Below are positions 60,199 to 64,000 of a stretch of 64,000 bases of DNA, piece after piece (positions within the stretch are counted from its first letter, which is position 1; each line of letters begins with the position of its first letter). The notes beneath the pieces were generated by a model, which saw nothing but the letters and a program-made list of their open reading frames with translations, searched no databases and was not told the origin of the DNA. The position numbers and the translations under genes are program-made. This DNA comes from Shinella sp. XGS7. GTDB taxonomy: Bacteria > Pseudomonadota > Gammaproteobacteria > Burkholderiales > Burkholderiaceae_C. The stretch spans positions 2,321,501-2,385,500 of the forward strand of contig NZ_CP084758.1 in assembly GCF_020535565.1 (NCBI RefSeq). The letters run 5' to 3'.

Positions 60199-60669
60199 AT
60201 GGAGCGACGTCTTGTCTTGCTGGGCGCCACCCTGGCGGCCCTGGCACCGCGGGCCTGGGCCCACCATGGCTGGAGCAGTTTTGACCAGCAGCGCCCGCTC
60301 TGGCTGGAGGGCCGTGCCACCCAGGTCTGGTGGCGCAACCCGCATGCCGAGCTGGACCTGCAACTGCCCGAGAAGCCGGCCCTGCCGGCCGATCTGAAGC
60401 AGCGCAAGCTGCCGGCCCAGAGCGCGGGGGTGGACGGCCCGGCCCTGCTGGCGCGGGCCGAGCTGCCGCGCCGGGCCGACAAGCGCTGGCGCGTGGAGCT
60501 GGCACCGCTGACCCGCATGCAGGCCTGGCAGGTGGCCGAGATCAAGCCCGGCGACAGCCTGGGCGTGCTGGGTTTCAGCTTCGAGGCGGAAAAGGGCGAG
60601 GCCCTGCTGCGGGCCGAGTACCTCTTTGTGGGCGACAAGGTCTACGGCCTGCGCTCCTCGCCGGCCTGA
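60199..60669 (+). CDS. DUF6152-like exported protein
   Basis: 156-residue exported protein with a signal peptide (about 1-21, ending LAPRAWA) directly followed by HHGWSSFD, the N-terminal motif of DUF6152 proteins. The rest is a small beta-rich domain (VWWRNPHAELDLQLP, GDSLGVLGFSF). The adjacent His pair at the mature N-terminus could form a copper or other metal site. Start at 60199 has AAGGAG. It is 17 bp after the four-helix membrane gene and probably forms a periplasmic unit with it. Confidence 0.82.
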   Translation: MERRLVLLGATLAALAPRAWAHHGWSSFDQQRPLWLEGRATQVWWRNPHAELDLQLPEKPALPADLKQRKLPAQSAGVDGPALLARAELPRRADKRWRVELAPLTRMQAWQVAEIKPGDSLGVLGFSFEAEKGEALLRAEYLFVGDKVYGLRSSPA

Positions 60670-60694
60670 GACCGTGGGGTGAGGGTGGGGCCGC

Positions 60695-61594
60695 TCAGGC
60701 CTCGTCCAGCAGGGGGCGCAGCTGCTCGTCCCAGCTCTCGACCTCGTCCATGTCGATGTGCAGCCAGTCCAGGGCGGCCTCACGGTTGGCGGCCCAGTCC
60801 AGGTCCTCGGGCAGGGCCTCGTGGCGGCGCATCAGGTGCTCGGCCACCAGGCCGGCCGCCACCAGGGTGTGGACCTCGGGCTCGATGGCCGCGTCACCCA
60901 GCGACTCGAAGTCGTGGTGCAGGCGGATGGCCGACATCAGCTCGGGCGCCATGTCCCAGGCGCGGATCAGCAGGGCGCCCACCACGGCGTGGTCGGTGCG
61001 GTGGTTGGCATTCTCGGTGGCGATGAAGGGGCGGTCGATGCGCGCGCCGGCCTCCACCATGGTGGCGCCATAGCCGCGCACGCTTTGCAGCAGCACCGGC
61101 ATGCCCACATGGCAGAACAGGCCGTAGGTATGGGCCAGATCAGGTGAGAGCCCGGGCAGTTGGCGGGCGATGAAGGCGCAGGCCACGGCACGCTTGGTGG
61201 AGCGCTCCCAAAAGCGGGCCAGGTGCGGGCTGTTCACCGGGATGGTGTTGCGCAGCAGAAAGCCCGTCATCACGGCCGCGGTCTCCTCCAGGCCGATGCG
61301 GGTCATGGCCTGCCCCACGGTGGTGCAGGGCAGACCGTCCGGGTCCTTGTAGAGCGGGCTGTTGGCGCTGCGCAGCAGGGTGGCCGACATGGCCACATCG
61401 CTGGCGGCGATGCGGGCCACCTCGTTGAGGTCGATCTCGGCCTGGCCCATGGCGGCGCGCAGGCGCATCAGCAGCTCGGGGCAGGGCGGGATCTGGATCT
61501 GGCGCAGCGGGCCGTTGCGACGCGACTGGTCCAGCTCCTGGCGGATATGGTCCTTGCTCCGGGTCGACGTCGTGGGGGAAAGGTTCTGGTTCAT
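60695..61594 (-). CDS. HDOD-domain protein
   Basis: 299-residue HDOD protein (a degenerate HD phosphohydrolase-related domain used in signalling in many gamma- and betaproteobacteria). The N-terminal QIQIPPCPELLMRLRAAM and the LRSANSPLYKDPDGLPCTTV and AMTRIGLEETAAVMTGF blocks are typical, followed by AVVGALLIRAWDMAPELMSAI. Catalytic HD metal ligands appear incomplete. It converges with the DUF6152 gene and is divergent from lapG. A function in regulated degradation or surface behaviour is only suggested by context. Confidence 0.88.
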   Translation of the reverse strand: MNQNLSPTTSTRSKDHIRQELDQSRRNGPLRQIQIPPCPELLMRLRAAMGQAEIDLNEVARIAASDVAMSATLLRSANSPLYKDPDGLPCTTVGQAMTRIGLEETAAVMTGFLLRNTIPVNSPHLARFWERSTKRAVACAFIARQLPGLSPDLAHTYGLFCHVGMPVLLQSVRGYGATMVEAGARIDRPFIATENANHRTDHAVVGALLIRAWDMAPELMSAIRLHHDFESLGDAAIEPEVHTLVAAGLVAEHLMRRHEALPEDLDWAANREAALDWLHIDMDEVESWDEQLRPLLDEA

Positions 61595-61748
61595 GTGCGG
61601 GTTGCGCCGGGGAAGGCTCGCGCAATATGACGCGATTGAGCGCAGACGATAGCGCGTAGCGGGCCCGGCCGGGATGCGCGGGCGCGGTAAAGTGCAGCGG
61701 AGTATGGCGCAGGCCCAGCCTTGTCCCCACCGCCGGCGACGCGGACCC

Positions 61749-62417
61749 ATGCAGGAATACCGCTCGGCGGCACTTGCAGGCCTGCTGCTGTCCGCGGGGC
61801 TGGCGCTGGGCAGTCTGTTTCTGCCGAGGCCGGTGGCGGCCTGGGATGTCGAGCGGGTGCAGGAGGCCGCCGCACAGTACGGCCCGCGCACCCTGGCGGC
61901 GGCCCGCCAGCTGATGCAGCTGGTGGAGCGCCTGGGCGGGCAGGACGAGGTGCAGCGCCTGCGGGCGCTCAACGATTTCTTCAACCAGCGCATCGCCTTC
62001 CGCGAGGACATGCAGGTCTGGGGCAAGGTGGATTACTGGGCCAGCCCGCTGGAGCTGCTGGACAAGGGCCAGGGCGATTGCGAGGACTACGCCATCGCCA
62101 AGTACTTCAGCCTGCTGGCCACCGGCATGTCCGAGGCCAAGCTGCGTCTGGTCTATGTGCGGGCCATGCTGGACGGCCGGCCCCAGGCGCATATGGTGCT
62201 GGCCTACTATGCGCAGCCGGATGCCGAGCCGCTGATTCTGGACAATCTGCAGCCCGAACTGAAGCCGGCCTCGGCCCGGCCGGATCTGGCGCCGGTGTTC
62301 AGCTTCAACAGCGAAGGCCTGTGGCAGGGCGTGGGCGCGACCAGCGCCGGCAGCGCGGTGGCGCGGCTGTCCATCTGGCGGGAGGCCTTGGCCAAGATCA
62401 GGGCGGAGGGGTTCTAA
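61749..62417 (+). CDS. lapG: LapG-type periplasmic cysteine protease (biofilm adhesin release)
   Basis: 222-residue bacterial transglutaminase-like cysteine protease. The leader (about 1-31) directs it to the periplasm. Catalytic Cys111 (KGQGDCEDYAIAKYFSLL), His148 (QAHMVLAYY) and Asp165 (LILDN) have the same spacing (37 and 17 residues) as the published Pseudomonas fluorescens triad, and the flanking Asp110 and Glu112 fit its calcium site. It cleaves the N-terminus of large RTX adhesins to release cells. It is followed 26 bp on by lapD. The adhesin gene is not in the window. Confidence 0.93.
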   Translation: MQEYRSAALAGLLLSAGLALGSLFLPRPVAAWDVERVQEAAAQYGPRTLAAARQLMQLVERLGGQDEVQRLRALNDFFNQRIAFREDMQVWGKVDYWASPLELLDKGQGDCEDYAIAKYFSLLATGMSEAKLRLVYVRAMLDGRPQAHMVLAYYAQPDAEPLILDNLQPELKPASARPDLAPVFSFNSEGLWQGVGATSAGSAVARLSIWREALAKIRAEGF

Positions 62418-62442
62418 TCATGAGCAAGAACGGAAAAGGTCC

Positions 62443-64000
62443 ATGTCGCTGATACGTCAAGTCTGGGTGCTGTTGCTGGCCCTGATGCTGGCCGCGCTGC
62501 TGGGCAGCGCCGCGGTGTCGGCCCTGTCCATGCGTCAGCTGCTGCAGACCCAGCTGCAGCTCAAGAACAATGACAATGCCGCCGCCCTGGCCCTGGCCAT
62601 GTCCCAGCAGGGCGGGGATGCGCAGCTCATGGAGCTGCTGGTCTCGGCCCAGTTCGACACGGGGTATTACCAGAGCGTGATCTGGCGCCGCGCCGATGGC
62701 AGCGTGGCCTTCGAGCGCAGCGCGGCGGCGCGCGCCAGCACGGCACCGGCCTGGTTCGTGGCGCTCACGCCCATCGAGGCGCCGGCCGGCACGGCCAAGG
62801 TTTCCAGCGGCTGGCAAGCGGCCGGCTCGGTGGAGGTGCGCAGCCAGGCCGCCTACGCGCATGACGAACTCTGGGCCGCCAGCCTGCGCATGACGGCCCT
62901 GCTGGCTGCCCTGGGCCTGCTGGCCGCGGGTGCGGCCCATCTGGCCCTGCGCCGCATCCGTCGGCCGCTGGACAATGCGGTGGCCCAGGCCCAGGCTCTG
63001 GTGCAGGGGCAGTACACCCTGGTGGACGAGCCCGGCGTGCCCGAGCTGGCCCGCCTGGCCCAGGCCATGAACACCATGGTGGCGCGGGTGCGCCAGATGT
63101 TTGAAGCCCAGGCGGAGCAGCTGGAAGTGCTGCGCCGCCAGGCGCATTGCGATGCGCTCACCGGCCTGAGCCAGCGCAAGCATTTCCTGGCCGAACTGGA
63201 ATCGGCCCTGAACCGCGACGATGGCCCGGCCCGCGGCGGCCTGGTGCTGCTGCGCCTGCGCGATCTGGAGCTGCTCAACCAGCGCCTGGGCCGCGCGGTG
63301 GTGGACCAGGTGCTGGGCGCCCTGGGCCATGCGATCAAGGTCTATCCGGAGCGCGTCAAGGGTTGCCTGGCCGGCCGCCTCAATGGTGCCGACTTCGCGC
63401 TCTGGCTGCCCGCGCCTGATGTGGCGCGTGACACGGCCCAGGCCCTCTCGGACGCGCTGCAGGCCAGCCTGCCGGGCTTTGGCTCGGGCATCCAGGTGGC
63501 CCTGGGCGCGGTGGAACTGCCGCGTGAGCGGCCCATGAGCGACTGGTTTGGCGCGGCGGACGCCGCGCTGGCGCGCGCCGAGGCGCGCAGCGGTTTCGCG
63601 GTCGAGGCCCTGGCCCCGGCGGCCGAGGCCAGCGTGCAGGGCGAGCGCGCCTGGCGCACCCAGATCACCGATGCCATCCTGGCCGGCCACGGCCGCCTGC
63701 AGGAGTACCCGCTGCTGGACAAGCAGGGTCAGGTCGTGCATCTGGAATGCCCGCTGCAGCTGCGTCTGGAGCCCGAGGCGGGCTACGAGGCCGCGGCGCG
63801 CTGGCTGCCCCTGGCCCAGCGCAGCCGGCTCACGGCCGAGGTGGACCTGCATGCCACGGTCCTGGCCCTGGAAGCCATCGCCCGCGATGGCCGCCCGCGC
63901 TGCATCAATGTGGCGCCGGCGTCGCTGCTGGACGGCGGCTTTGTGGCGCGCCTGCGCGAGCAGGTCTTCCAGGCACCGCAGGCGGCACGCAAGCTGGGCC
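62443..64000 (+). CDS. lapD: LapD-like c-di-GMP effector (partial, runs off the window)
   Basis: At least 519 residues. A signal-anchor helix (about 5-27), a periplasmic LapD/MoxY-type region, a second helix (about 148-168), HAMP (ALRRIRRPLDNAVAQAQALVQ split at 168-200), then GGDEF and EAL domains. The GGDEF is degenerate (SQRKHFLAEL after DALTGLSQ; NGADF in place of GGDEF) and the EAL equivalent reads ECPLQLRL, so neither enzyme activity is expected. Instead the EAL would bind c-di-GMP and sequester LapG. The 3' end lies beyond the window. Confidence 0.9.
   Translation, partial: MSLIRQVWVLLLALMLAALLGSAAVSALSMRQLLQTQLQLKNNDNAAALALAMSQQGGDAQLMELLVSAQFDTGYYQSVIWRRADGSVAFERSAAARASTAPAWFVALTPIEAPAGTAKVSSGWQAAGSVEVRSQAAYAHDELWAASLRMTALLAALGLLAAGAAHLALRRIRRPLDNAVAQAQALVQGQYTLVDEPGVPELARLAQAMNTMVARVRQMFEAQAEQLEVLRRQAHCDALTGLSQRKHFLAELESALNRDDGPARGGLVLLRLRDLELLNQRLGRAVVDQVLGALGHAIKVYPERVKGCLAGRLNGADFALWLPAPDVARDTAQALSDALQASLPGFGSGIQVALGAVELPRERPMSDWFGAADAALARAEARSGFAVEALAPAAEASVQGERAWRTQITDAILAGHGRLQEYPLLDKQGQVVHLECPLQLRLEPEAGYEAAARWLPLAQRSRLTAEVDLHATVLALEAIARDGRPRCINVAPASLLDGGFVARLREQVFQAPQAARKLG

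Noticed and set aside
62420-62452. A ten-codon open frame between lapG and lapD with its own ATG
   Set aside because: Too short, overlaps the lapD start, and has no clear ribosome site; at most a translation-coupling leader.

Overview
The window is a compact, very GC-rich (roughly 70%) stretch of a proteobacterial chromosome. The gene content points to the betaproteobacterial order Burkholderiales, probably a Roseateles/Rubrivivax/Leptothrix-like lineage, although I infer the family only from gene content. Pointers are the one-strand assimilatory sulfate cluster with a DUF934 gene, a DctS/DctR-regulated TRAP dicarboxylate system, a phasin, a homodimeric E1 pyruvate dehydrogenase operon whose Lpd carries its own lipoyl domain, and many ATGA or TGATG start/stop overlaps. 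I see no IS elements, prophage or CRISPR arrays; this reads as core chromosome.

Layout. 1-4.9 kb: the 3' part of macB (with an apparent frameshift), an orphan coiled-coil membrane protein, a two-gene TRAP permease pair without a binding protein, and a PhnA-type zinc-ribbon protein. 5.0-7.8 kb (minus): two tRNA-Asn genes with their own promoter and terminator, behind a TonB-dependent receptor whose leader is a TPP riboswitch. 8.1-16.6 kb (minus): ferredoxin reductase, FdxA, SUMT (apparent frameshift), CysN, CysD, CysH (APS-reductase type), DUF934, CysI and a TauE/SafE permease, read from an AT-rich, palindrome-containing promoter region. 16.6-22.8 kb: YbiB, an exported hydrolase, a double DUF4399 protein, a cupin, lipoproteins, a patatin and a solute-binding protein. 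22.9-28.7 kb: dctSR divergent from dctPQM. 28.7-37.3 kb: a LON-domain protein, a chemoreceptor divergent from a TetR regulator, a phasin, an HDAC-like deacetylase/thioesterase/nitroreductase/antiporter run, and a 2-hydroxyacid dehydrogenase. 37.4-47.5 kb: an EAL protein with degenerate GGDEF, RmuC, an MFS transporter, a compositionally atypical NlpC/P60-like protein, PrlC, an LD-carboxypeptidase and FolD. 47.5-57.2 kb: a FixL/FixJ-like two-component pair divergent from aceE-aceF-lpdA. 57.2-64 kb: uncharacterised membrane proteins, an ornithine cyclodeaminase-family operon, an HDOD protein and the LapG/LapD biofilm-release pair, with lapD running off the window.

How it fits together. The 8-16.6 kb block would carry sulfate to sulfide, with siroheme supply from SUMT and possibly electrons from FdxA and its reductase. 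DctSR/DctPQM would sense and import C4-dicarboxylates, and PDH with its divergent kinase/regulator would handle pyruvate entry. The riboswitch suggests that the TonB receptor imports thiamin or a precursor. Several c-di-GMP-linked proteins (EAL protein, LapD/LapG) suggest surface-attachment control. I did not find a clearly undescribed multi-gene system. The best leads are the TPP-controlled receptor, the atypical peptidase-like gene, and unexplained palindromes in three intergenic regions.
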